Origin: an uncultured Alphaproteobacteria bacterium
Lineage (GTDB): Bacteria; Pseudomonadota; Alphaproteobacteria; Caulobacterales; Parvularculaceae
DNA: 5,661 nucleotides
Direction of reading: 5' to 3'
Assembly (NCBI GenBank): GCA_938003575.1
Contig: CALKYG010000198.1
Span: forward strand, 1 to 5,661
Shown in pieces: positions 1-5,661 of this stretch. The first letter of the stretch is position 1. The number at the start of each line of letters is the position of its first letter. Made by a program: the position numbers and the translations under genes. Below the pieces are notes generated by a model. It did not search any database and was not told the origin of the DNA. It worked only from the letters and a program-made list of their open reading frames with translations.

Positions 1-963
1 GAAGCCGTCGATGAAATCATCGGCATCGCAAAGGCGACGGGCGCGCCGGTTGAAATTTATCACTTCAAGGCGAGCGGCCGCCCGAACTGGGAAAAACTCG
101 ATCAGGCGATCGCGAAGATCGATGCGGCGCGCGCCGAAGGCGCCGCCGTCACCACAGACATGTACGCTTACGCCGCAAGTTCGACCGGTCTCGACGCCGC
201 CATGCCGCTCTGGGTGCAGGAAGGCGGCCACGACGCGTGGGTGGCGCGCCTGAAAGATCCCGCAACGCGCGCACGGGTCGCCGAAGAAATGCGCAATCCG
301 GGCGCCGATTTCGAAAACCGGCTAGAACATGCCGGCGGGCCCGACGGCGTCCTGCTTGTCGGCTTCCGCAATCCCGCGCTGCGCAAATACCAGGGCATGA
401 CCCTTGGCGAGGTTGCGCGCGAGCGCGGCTCGCCGCCGGAGGAAACGGCGATCGATCTCGTCATTGAAGACGACAGCCGCGTCCAGGTCGTCTATTTCGT
501 CATGTCGGAAGAAAACATCACCAAGAAGATCAAGCTTCCCTATATGAGCTTCGGCTCCGACGGCGGCTCGATGGCGCCCGAAGGCGTCTTTCTCAACCAG
601 AGCACGCATCCGCGCGCCTATGGCAATTTCGCGCGCGTGTTCGCTAAATATGTCCGCGAGGAAAAAGCGATTACGCTAGAAGACGCCATTCGCAAAATGA
701 CGTCTCTGCCCGCCGCCAATCTCAAGCTTCGCGATCGGGGCAGACTGGCTGAAGGCTTTTACGCCGACATCGTCGTATTTGATCCCGCCGCCATTCAGGA
801 TCATGCGACATTCAAGGAGCCGCATCAGCTCTCGACGGGCGTGAAGGACGTCTTCGTCAACGGCGTGCCCACGATTGTAAATGGACAGCATACCGGCGCC
901 AAGGCCGGGCGGGTTGTTCGCGGGCCCGGATGGACGGGATGGGAAAGGGCCGCCGCTGAATGA
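1..963 (+). CDS. N-acyl-D-amino-acid deacylase (D-aminoacylase-type amidohydrolase), 5'-truncated by window edge
   Basis: The reading frame is open from the first base, so the start lies outside; 320 C-terminal residues are visible. Full-length family members usually have about 480-580. Family role: metal-dependent removal of the acyl group from N-acyl-D-amino acids or related N-acyl or dipeptide-like substrates. Visible codon 21 is the His of YHFKASG, which aligns with the metal-site SHHK segment of characterised D-aminoacylases. It is followed by TTDMYAYAASSTGL, the family's 'D-Y-Y-A-ST' strand. Visible codon 187 is the Asp of FGSDG, matching the catalytic Asp of the family's GSDG loop, followed by THPRAYGNF. 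The end (GRLAEGFYADIVVFDP, then DVFVNG) is the usual amidohydrolase beta-sandwich closure. The N-terminal HxH motif, the metal Cys and any signal peptide are not visible, so location in the cell is unknown. Exact substrate (D-amino acid class or dipeptide) cannot be set from sequence. The 3' end overlaps the transporter gene by 4 bp. Confidence 0.9.
   Translation, partial: EAVDEIIGIAKATGAPVEIYHFKASGRPNWEKLDQAIAKIDAARAEGAAVTTDMYAYAASSTGLDAAMPLWVQEGGHDAWVARLKDPATRARVAEEMRNPGADFENRLEHAGGPDGVLLVGFRNPALRKYQGMTLGEVARERGSPPEETAIDLVIEDDSRVQVVYFVMSEENITKKIKLPYMSFGSDGGSMAPEGVFLNQSTHPRAYGNFARVFAKYVREEKAITLEDAIRKMTSLPAANLKLRDRGRLAEGFYADIVVFDPAAIQDHATFKEPHQLSTGVKDVFVNGVPTIVNGQHTGAKAGRVVRGPGWTGWERAAAE
960..963 (+). 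promoter_or_regulatory. ATGA stop/start overlap (translational coupling)
   Basis: The ATG of the transporter gene at 960-962 overlaps the TGA of the deacylase at 961-963. The nearest purine-rich stretch, AAGGG at 945-949, is 10 bases from the ATG and weak as a Shine-Dalgarno. Ribosomes finishing the deacylase probably reinitiate here, which ties the two genes into one operon. The coupling itself is inferred from the layout. Confidence 0.7.
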
Positions 964-1694
964 GCGTTGAAAAGATCGAGAAGGCTTCGGCGCTCGCCGC
1001 GCACCGGTTCCGGTTTTATGATTTCCTTATGGCGGCGACCTGTGTCGTCATTGTCTGCTCGAACATCATCGGCGCAGGCAAGGTCGCAAGCATTGCCGGA
1101 TTTTCATTCGGAGCGGGCATTTTGTTTTTCCCGCTGTCCTACGTGGCCGGCGACGTGCTGACGGAGGTTTACGGCTACGCCCGCGCGCGCCGCGTGATCT
1201 GGGCGGGATTTGCCGCAGCCGCGTTCTCGGCCGCCATGGCGGCTTTCATCACCTGGATACCGCCGGCGCCGGACTGGAATGTCGATGTCGGCGGCATTTC
1301 CAAACAGGACGCGTTCGCGCTCAATTTCGGGCAGGCTCCGCGCATCGTCGCGGCGTCGTGTTTTGCGATATGGGCGGGAGAAATCACCAACTCATTCGTC
1401 ATGGCGAAGATGAAAGTCGCATCCGGCGGCAAGCATCTGTGGCGGCGGACGATCGGATCGACTGCGGCGGGTCAGGGGGTCGACACGCTCGTCTTTTATC
1501 CTCTCGCTTTCGCGGGCGTGTGGTCCGTAGAGTTGCTGATGACGGTGATGACGACCAACTATTTCCTGAAAGTCGCTTGGGAGGCCGCATTAACGCCCGT
1601 GACCTATCGAATCGTCGGCTTTCTCAAGCGCGCCGAGGGTGTTGATGTCTTTGACAAGGACACTGATTTCACGCCGTTTTCACTACGCTCGTGA
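960..1694 (+). CDS. yhhQ: Queuosine precursor transporter (YhhQ / TIGR00697 family inner-membrane protein)
   Basis: This is a 244-residue integral membrane protein. The family (COG1738, formerly VUT/DUF165) imports preQ0/preQ1 in E. coli, feeding queuosine modification of tRNA anticodons. Hydrophobic segments lie near residues 20-40, 45-67, 79-100, 127-147, 169-188 and 190-221, fitting six membrane spans. Family signatures are GDVLTEVYGYARARRVIW (64-81), EITNSFVMAKMKV (141-153), RTIGSTAAGQGVDTLVFYPLAF (163-184, with conserved Gly and Asp in a membrane segment) and TPVTYRIVGFLKRAEG (212-227), with the typical DTDFTPF tail. Length is slightly above the E. coli protein because of an N-terminal extension of about 18 residues. 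The ATG at 960 is chosen because it gives the ATGA overlap and a polar N-terminus before the first span. No queuosine biosynthesis gene is visible nearby, and the flanking hydrolase genes are unusual partners. Family is secure; the substrate in this organism is inferred. Confidence 0.92.
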   Translation: MSVEKIEKASALAAHRFRFYDFLMAATCVVIVCSNIIGAGKVASIAGFSFGAGILFFPLSYVAGDVLTEVYGYARARRVIWAGFAAAAFSAAMAAFITWIPPAPDWNVDVGGISKQDAFALNFGQAPRIVAASCFAIWAGEITNSFVMAKMKVASGGKHLWRRTIGSTAAGQGVDTLVFYPLAFAGVWSVELLMTVMTTNYFLKVAWEAALTPVTYRIVGFLKRAEGVDVFDKDTDFTPFSLRS

Positions 1695-1698
1695 GGAG
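1693..1698 (+). promoter_or_regulatory. Ribosome binding site for the DUF885 gene
   Basis: GAGGAG overlaps the TGA stop of the transporter gene (1692-1694) and ends 3 bases before the ATG at 1702. It is the best Shine-Dalgarno match in this stretch. Together with the signal peptide that begins right after it, it places the start at 1702 and not at the in-frame ATG at 1639 inside the transporter gene. The spacing is shorter than usual. Confidence 0.65.
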
Positions 1699-1701
1699 AA
1701 G

Positions 1702-3465
1702 ATGAGGAACTGGATTCTCGGCGTGACGGCGCTGATCACGTCGGCAGGATGCGGACAAAGCGCGCCTGCGCCGCAGCAAAAAGATCATGCTGCTGAACTC
1801 AGCGAGATCGCTGACTCCTATCTTGACGCGATGCTCCGCATCCAGCCTTTCGCCGTTGTCTATGCGGGCGCCGGCGACGTGGTCCGGGAAGACCTCGCGG
1901 CGATGGAGGACAATTCGCCTGCGGCGCTCGCGCGCTTTCAACGCACCGAGGACCAGCTAGCCGCGCGGCTTTCCTCAGTTGATGTCACGGCTCTCTCCGC
2001 GCGCGCGGACCAGGTGTTGTACGAGACCTTGAAGGAGGCGTTTCAATCCTCCCGAGAGCAGCGCGTCTGTCGATCCAACCTGTGGTCCGTGAATCACATG
2101 TTCGGTTGGCAGAGCGCGTTTCCGCAAGTCGCTGACGCGCAACCGGTCGCGACGCCGGTCGAGCGCGCGATGGCGCTGGCCCGTTGGCGGCGGTTGCCGG
2201 CTTTTCTCGACCAGGAGCGGGCGAATCTTGAGGCTGGACTGGCGGCCGGATACTCCGTTCCAAAGCGGGTCGTCGCCCGCGTCGTCGCACAGCTTGACGC
2301 TATTGCGGACGCGCCGCCCGAAGAGTCGCCGTTTCTTTCCTTCGCGTCGAAAGCGGAAGACGATGAGGCGTTTCGCGATGCGATCAAGACGCTTGCGGCG
2401 GACGATATTGCGCCCGCGGTCGCCTCATTCCGCGACTTCCTCCGCGATGAATATATGCCGAGGGCGCGCGACGCGCTTTCAATAAGCGCCATCCCGAATG
2501 GGGAGCAATGTTACGAAGCGATGCTGCGCGCCTATCACACCGCGCCGATCGGCGCGAAAGCGACCTTTGAGCGCGGACAAAGGGCAGTCGCAGCGAACAG
2601 GGAGGACGTCGTTCAGCGCGGCGAGGCGATGTTTGGGCTGACCGATTTCGGAGCAATCCTTCAGGCGACAAAAGACGATCCTGCAAACCGGTTCAGGAGC
2701 GAACAGGACCTGATAGACTTCACGCGCGCGCTTGCGCCGGTCGCGCGCGAAAAGGTCGCTCCGTTCTTTTCAAAGCTGCCTGCACAGGATCTTGTCGTCG
2801 AACCCCACCCCGACTTCCTGAAGGGCACAGGACAGCCGTCGCATTACGAGCCCAGGCCAGCCGCCGAAGGCGCAGCGTCATACCGGATCAATACTGACGA
2901 CTGGCGGACGCAGACGAAAGGCGAAGCAGAGATCGTACTGGTGCATGAGGGCTGGCCGGGTCACCATTTACAGATTGCGGCCGCTTCTGCGATCGGCGGG
3001 CTGCACCCGATCATGCGACTTCTCGGATCAACGGCTTATATCGAGGGCTGGGCGCGTTACGCGGAAGGACTTGCCGAGGAAGCCGGCCTTTATGAGAGCG
3101 GATACGGCGCCATTTCACGAAGAGCCTGGCCGGCGCGCGGGATGGTGGTCGATCCGGGCCTTCACATATACGGATGGACAAATGAACAGGCGGCGGCGTT
3201 TCTGATCGAATCTGGGCGATTTGACGAAAAAACCGCCGAAGCGGCGCTCGATCGCATCGCCGTCATTCCGGGCCAATTGACGGCCTATGATACGGGCGGT
3301 CTCGAAATCGCAGCGCTGCGCGCTGAAGCCGTGGAGCGATTGGGCGCGCGCTTCGACGTTCAGAGTTTCCACGACCGCGTCCTTGAAAACGGCGCTGTTC
3401 CTCTCGGCGCCTTGCGCGAACATGTCGAGCAGTGGATCGCGCAGGAAGAAGCGAAAGGCGGGTGA
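1702..3465 (+). CDS. DUF885 family putative zinc metallopeptidase, exported, probable lipoprotein
   Basis: This encodes 587 residues and matches the DUF885 (PF05960) family, a gluzincin-like group of largely uncharacterised putative metallopeptidases. The N-terminus (MRNWILGVTALITSAGC) is a short positively charged, hydrophobic signal ending in a lipobox-like SAGC at Cys17. Ser at -3 is not the usual Leu/Val/Ile, so lipidation is likely but not certain. A Gln/Pro/Ala linker follows, then a mostly helical region with family features such as CRSNLWSVNHMFGW and DEYMPRARDALSISAIPNG. The putative active site is HEGWPGHH at 415-422 (Glu416 catalytic, His415 and one of His421/422 as zinc ligands), with YIEGWARYAEG downstream carrying Glu448 as the likely third ligand. 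The family C-terminus, with GQLTAYDTG (524-532) and FHDRVLENGAVPL, is intact. No frameshift is visible. Placement 7 bp after the transporter gene suggests cotranscription. The substrate is unknown; cleavage of peptides in the periplasm or at the membrane is inferred. Confidence 0.9.
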   Translation: MRNWILGVTALITSAGCGQSAPAPQQKDHAAELSEIADSYLDAMLRIQPFAVVYAGAGDVVREDLAAMEDNSPAALARFQRTEDQLAARLSSVDVTALSARADQVLYETLKEAFQSSREQRVCRSNLWSVNHMFGWQSAFPQVADAQPVATPVERAMALARWRRLPAFLDQERANLEAGLAAGYSVPKRVVARVVAQLDAIADAPPEESPFLSFASKAEDDEAFRDAIKTLAADDIAPAVASFRDFLRDEYMPRARDALSISAIPNGEQCYEAMLRAYHTAPIGAKATFERGQRAVAANREDVVQRGEAMFGLTDFGAILQATKDDPANRFRSEQDLIDFTRALAPVAREKVAPFFSKLPAQDLVVEPHPDFLKGTGQPSHYEPRPAAEGAASYRINTDDWRTQTKGEAEIVLVHEGWPGHHLQIAAASAIGGLHPIMRLLGSTAYIEGWARYAEGLAEEAGLYESGYGAISRRAWPARGMVVDPGLHIYGWTNEQAAAFLIESGRFDEKTAEAALDRIAVIPGQLTAYDTGGLEIAALRAEAVERLGARFDVQSFHDRVLENGAVPLGALREHVEQWIAQEEAKGG

Positions 3466-5400
3466 TCAGTTTTGCGCCTGGAGCACCTCTTCGACGCGTC
3501 TTTGCGCAATAGGGTGATAGAGCGCCCGTGAACTCTCAAATGTCCGTTCAGCCAAGGCGCGCTCGCCGTTATTCGCCAATGCGTCGTAAAGCGGATAGAT
3601 GAATTTTCCGCGCCCGACGCGCCCCAGAAACGCCTCGATCGCCGGCGTCGCCGGGGCGTAACGTGATTTCACCGCCTTCATATACCAGGCGAACGCGATT
3701 TCAGCATTGCCGCTGTGCGTCAGTTGGAACGCGGCGTCGAGGTCCGCCATTCTCGGCCCGTCAAGATCATCCGGAAGGCCGTTTATGAAGTGCAGCCATT
3801 CCTGGGTCGTCCACCCGTCCGCTGCAATTGTCGTCGCCGGCGCGGCGCCGGACATCCATTCCGCCTGCTGTTCCTCGACTTTGTCGAAAGCAGCCGAAAC
3901 CGGCGCAACGAGCGTTTGCGGCAATCCTTCCGCATTCAGCCACTCATCGATCTCTTCGATGGTCGCCGCATCCGGATTGCGTGCGACAAGCTTCTCAAGA
4001 AGGAAGCTGCGGAAATCGTCAGTCGTCGCCGCTTTGAAGGCATGGCTGTCGAACCAGGATTTCAGGAATGCATCGAAGGCGCTTCGCCCGTATCGTTGCT
4101 CCAGGAAGTGAAGGAAGAATTGTCCCTTGACGTAAGCGACATCAGAGAAAGCTTCGTCCGGATGACCGAGATCCGAGGGCAGGCGCAGGCGGGAAAGATC
4201 GGAGCGATCGAGACCTGCGATTTCAGTCTTCAAATCGTCCAGGGACAGCGCCTGTTCCATAACGGCGCGGTCCTTGCCGAACACCGCCTCCATGACTCGG
4301 TTCTCTACATAATTGGTTACGCCTTCGTTGAGCCACGCGTCGGACCAGGTCGCATTGGTGACGAGATTGCCGGACCACGAATGTGCGAGCTCGTGCGCAA
4401 CCACGCCGACAAGGCTCTTGTCGCCGGCGATCAGCGTCGGCGTGATGAAGGACAGGCGCGGATTTTCCATCCCGCCGAAGGGAAATGAGGGCGGAAGGAC
4501 GAGCAAATCGTATCGGCCCCAGCGATAGGGTCCGTAGAGCGCTGAATTGGCGATTTCCATTTGCGGCGTGTCGGCGAATTCGCGCGCGGCGGCGTCGACG
4601 ATTTCAGGCTCCGAATAGACGCCGATCGTATCGCTGATCGCGCGGAACTCGATATCCCCGACCGCAATTGCAAGGAGGTAGGCGGGGACCGGCTGAGGCA
4701 TTGTGAATTCATATTCGCCGTCGCGCGGCCCCCGATCCTGTTCGGCGCTCATGACGGCGAGCAATTCCGCCGGCGTTCGCACTCTTGCGGAATAGGTCAT
4801 CCGCACGGCCGGCGTATCCTGCACCGGGGCCATCGACCGCGCGTTGATTGCCTGGTTCTGGGAATACATGAAGGGATGCCGCTTGCCTGAAGTCTGCTCG
4901 GGAGAAAGCCACTGCAGGCCCTCAGCACCCGGACTAGTCCTGTAAGTTATTCGGACCTTTGACGCGGCCGGCGGAATGTCGATTGAGAGTTTTGAACCGA
5001 GAATTTCGTCATCGGCCCCAAGCGTGTATTTTGCGGGCGACCAGGTTTCGCCGTCACCGCTTTCGACCGATTTCAGGTCAAGATCGTTGGTGTCGAGGAT
5101 AAGCATGGCGGCGTCCGGTGAAACGCGTTCGAATGTGAGGACGGCCTCCCCGTCAATCGCCTTTTCTGCAAAGAGCACTTCGACGTCGAGCGCGAGGTCC
5201 GTGACGCGAACATCCTCATAATTCGCGTAGGTGAAGGGATCGCGCGTCGCTTGGGCTTCGGTCTTGACCGCCGCTTCCGACGCTGCGGGCTGCGCTGCGG
5301 TGTCAGGCGCCGCCGGCCGACTGTGCGCAGGGTCGTCGCCGCGGCCGCACGCGGTTGCGGCGATCGCGAGAAGACTGGCGGCGAAAAAACCGAATTTCAT
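3466..5400 (-). CDS. M1 family aminopeptidase, leukotriene-A4-hydrolase type, exported probable lipoprotein
   Basis: This encodes 644 residues and acts as a zinc aminopeptidase removing N-terminal residues from peptides. The N-terminus is a hydrophobic signal ending in AATAC (Cys18), a weak lipobox; an AxA-type signal peptidase cut just before Cys18 is also possible. An Ala/Pro/Gln-rich linker runs from about 25 to 52. The M1 N-terminal beta domain includes SQNQAINARS (180-189), then the substrate amino-group motif GGMEN (309-313, Glu312). The zinc site is HELAH (336-340) with the third ligand Glu359 in WLNEG, exactly 18 residues after the second His. Tyr423 in VAYVKG matches the family's catalytic Tyr. 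The C-terminal helical domain carries GRGKF (596-600), whose Arg597 and Lys599 align with the carboxylate-binding Arg563/Lys565 of human LTA4H. I chose the ATG at 5400 over the TTG at 5403 because TGGAG sits 7 bases upstream. Aminopeptidase activity is expected; epoxide hydrolase activity is not implied. The gene is convergent with the DUF885 gene. Confidence 0.93.
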   Translation of the reverse strand: MKFGFFAASLLAIAATACGRGDDPAHSRPAAPDTAAQPAASEAAVKTEAQATRDPFTYANYEDVRVTDLALDVEVLFAEKAIDGEAVLTFERVSPDAAMLILDTNDLDLKSVESGDGETWSPAKYTLGADDEILGSKLSIDIPPAASKVRITYRTSPGAEGLQWLSPEQTSGKRHPFMYSQNQAINARSMAPVQDTPAVRMTYSARVRTPAELLAVMSAEQDRGPRDGEYEFTMPQPVPAYLLAIAVGDIEFRAISDTIGVYSEPEIVDAAAREFADTPQMEIANSALYGPYRWGRYDLLVLPPSFPFGGMENPRLSFITPTLIAGDKSLVGVVAHELAHSWSGNLVTNATWSDAWLNEGVTNYVENRVMEAVFGKDRAVMEQALSLDDLKTEIAGLDRSDLSRLRLPSDLGHPDEAFSDVAYVKGQFFLHFLEQRYGRSAFDAFLKSWFDSHAFKAATTDDFRSFLLEKLVARNPDAATIEEIDEWLNAEGLPQTLVAPVSAAFDKVEEQQAEWMSGAAPATTIAADGWTTQEWLHFINGLPDDLDGPRMADLDAAFQLTHSGNAEIAFAWYMKAVKSRYAPATPAIEAFLGRVGRGKFIYPLYDALANNGERALAERTFESSRALYHPIAQRRVEEVLQAQN

Positions 5401-5407
5401 CAAACTG

Positions 5408-5411
5408 CTCC
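5408..5411 (-). promoter_or_regulatory. Ribosome binding site of the M1 aminopeptidase gene
   Basis: Read on the minus strand this is GGAG, within TGGAG, seven bases before the ATG at 5400-5398. Spacing is near ideal for ATG and shorter (4) for the adjacent TTG at 5403-5401, so it decides the start in favour of ATG. Confidence 0.7.
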
Positions 5412-5498
5412 AGAATGGCGAGGCATCGTCTCAATCTTCATCGTCCTGGCCATGGGTTGGCCTAGCCCGGCGACTTCTGCCGCCTGTTAGCTGCGATG

Positions 5499-5527
5499 GG
5501 CGACGCCCTCAAGCGGCCGGCGTCGCC
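5499..5527. repeat. 9-bp perfect inverted repeat made of two GGCGWCGCC palindromes
   Basis: GGCGACGCC at 5499-5507 and its exact reverse complement GGCGTCGCC at 5519-5527 are separated by 11 bases. In RNA from either strand this would fold into a 9-bp GC-rich stem. As DNA, each arm is itself palindromic apart from its central base, and the centres (5503 and 5523) are 20 bp apart, about two helical turns. It could be a paired operator or a leader hairpin about 100 bp upstream of the aminopeptidase start. No T-run follows on either strand, so it is not a standard intrinsic terminator. Confidence 0.6.
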
Positions 5528-5544
5528 GACATGAGGCGCCCGCG

Positions 5545-5561
5545 CTCCCCAAACAGGGGAG
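5545..5561. repeat. Short perfect inverted repeat CTCCCC-N5-GGGGAG
   Basis: There is a six-base-pair stem (5545-5550 with 5556-5561) around the loop AAACA. It lies 17 bp beyond the larger inverted repeat in the same non-coding region. No T-tract follows on either strand. It could be a small leader hairpin or a protein-binding dyad, and a chance occurrence cannot be excluded at this length. Confidence 0.45.
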
Positions 5562-5661
5562 AAACCGAGGCGATATTACGCCGTCAGGTTGTATTATGCG
5601 CATTAACTGTAAATTTGCCGCAGGATTTCAGACGATCTCAGATAGACAGCGATTGCGGAAA

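Larger units (their letters stand above)
5401..5661. other. Non-coding 5' region of the aminopeptidase gene, right edge of window
   Basis: About 260 bases with no reading frame I would call a gene on either strand. It contains the aminopeptidase ribosome-binding site, two inverted repeats (5499-5527 and 5545-5561) and, at 5571-5617, a stretch of roughly 60% A+T that stands out from the GC-rich surroundings. The AT-rich stretch is the likeliest place for the promoter of the aminopeptidase or of a rightward gene beyond the edge. I could not find a convincing -35/-10 pair with normal spacing on either strand, so I do not mark a promoter. I see no tRNA fold. Confidence 0.55.

Noticed and set aside
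850..960. Search for a preQ1 riboswitch ahead of the transporter gene.
   Set aside because: The region is entirely the coding 3' end of the deacylase and shows no A-rich pseudoknot-like element; the gene appears to be expressed by coupling.
1639..1701. Upstream in-frame ATG that would extend the DUF885 protein by 21 residues.
   Set aside because: It lies inside the transporter coding region, puts a charged segment before the signal peptide, and lacks the GAGGAG site that precedes the ATG at 1702.
2094..2492. Minus-strand open frame (132 codons) within the DUF885 gene.
   Set aside because: Low-complexity Ala/Ser/Arg translation antisense to a conserved coding region, with no family resemblance.
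3456..3479. AGGCG / CGCCT inverted repeat spanning the convergent junction, considered as a bidirectional terminator.
   Set aside because: The stem is only 5 bp with a 14-base loop and no flanking T-run on the proper side; too weak to call.
3715..4488. Long open frame on the plus strand (257 codons) opposite the M1 gene.
   Set aside because: It is antisense to the zinc-site region of a well-supported gene; the Arg/Cys-rich translation resembles no family and is typical of GC-rich shadow frames.
5401..5403. TTG as an alternative start of the M1 aminopeptidase gene.
   Set aside because: It adds only one residue, sits too close to the GGAG site, and is directly followed by an ATG at good spacing.
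5251..5490. Plus-strand frame running from inside the M1 gene into the non-coding region.
   Set aside because: Arg/Gly-rich translation without recognisable features, mostly antisense to the signal peptide and linker of the M1 protein.
5603..5617. Possible CtrA-type site (TTAA-N7-TTAA) in the AT-rich island.
   Set aside because: Only the first half-site matches; the second reads TTTG, so the match is not better than chance.
5618..5658. CCGCA ... TGCGG complementary pair at the right edge, considered as part of a tRNA or structured RNA.
   Set aside because: Five pairs separated by 31 bases with no supporting inner stems or tRNA signature loops.

Overview
The window is GC-rich (about 60% by eye) and densely packed, with G/C favoured at third codon positions. 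Its predicted proteins most resemble those of Alphaproteobacteria, perhaps a Hyphomonadaceae- or Parvularculaceae-like marine lineage. That placement rests on general family resemblance and composition and is not secure.

Layout. Positions 1-3465 hold three tightly linked plus-strand genes. First is the 3' part of an N-acyl-D-amino-acid deacylase (D-aminoacylase-type amidohydrolase), cut by the left edge. It overlaps by 4 bp (ATGA) a YhhQ-type queuosine-precursor transporter. Seven bases later comes a DUF885 putative zinc metallopeptidase with a lipoprotein-like signal peptide. These three look like one transcription unit whose promoter lies left of the window. Positions 3466-5400 on the minus strand encode an M1-family aminopeptidase of the leukotriene-A4-hydrolase type, also exported and probably a lipoprotein. 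Its stop codon directly abuts the DUF885 stop codon inside the palindrome TGATCA, so the convergent units have no intergenic DNA between them. Positions 5401-5661 are non-coding as far as I can see. They hold the aminopeptidase ribosome-binding site, a pair of GGCGWCGCC palindromes that together form a 9-bp inverted repeat, a smaller CTCCCC/GGGGAG hairpin and an AT-richer stretch that is the likeliest promoter zone.

How the genes may work together (inference): the two exported metallopeptidases would shorten peptides outside the cytoplasm. The D-aminoacylase-type enzyme would free amino acids from N-acylated or D-configured products. This suits a peptide-scavenging lifestyle. The transporter is the odd member: its family imports preQ0/preQ1 for queuosine tRNA modification and has no obvious tie to peptide breakdown.

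I found no mobile element, CRISPR array, tRNA, rRNA, riboswitch or convincing intrinsic terminator. I did not find a clear new multi-gene system. The points most worth a second look are the operon composition, the uncharacterised DUF885 enzyme, the abutting stop codons and the twin palindromes upstream of the aminopeptidase.
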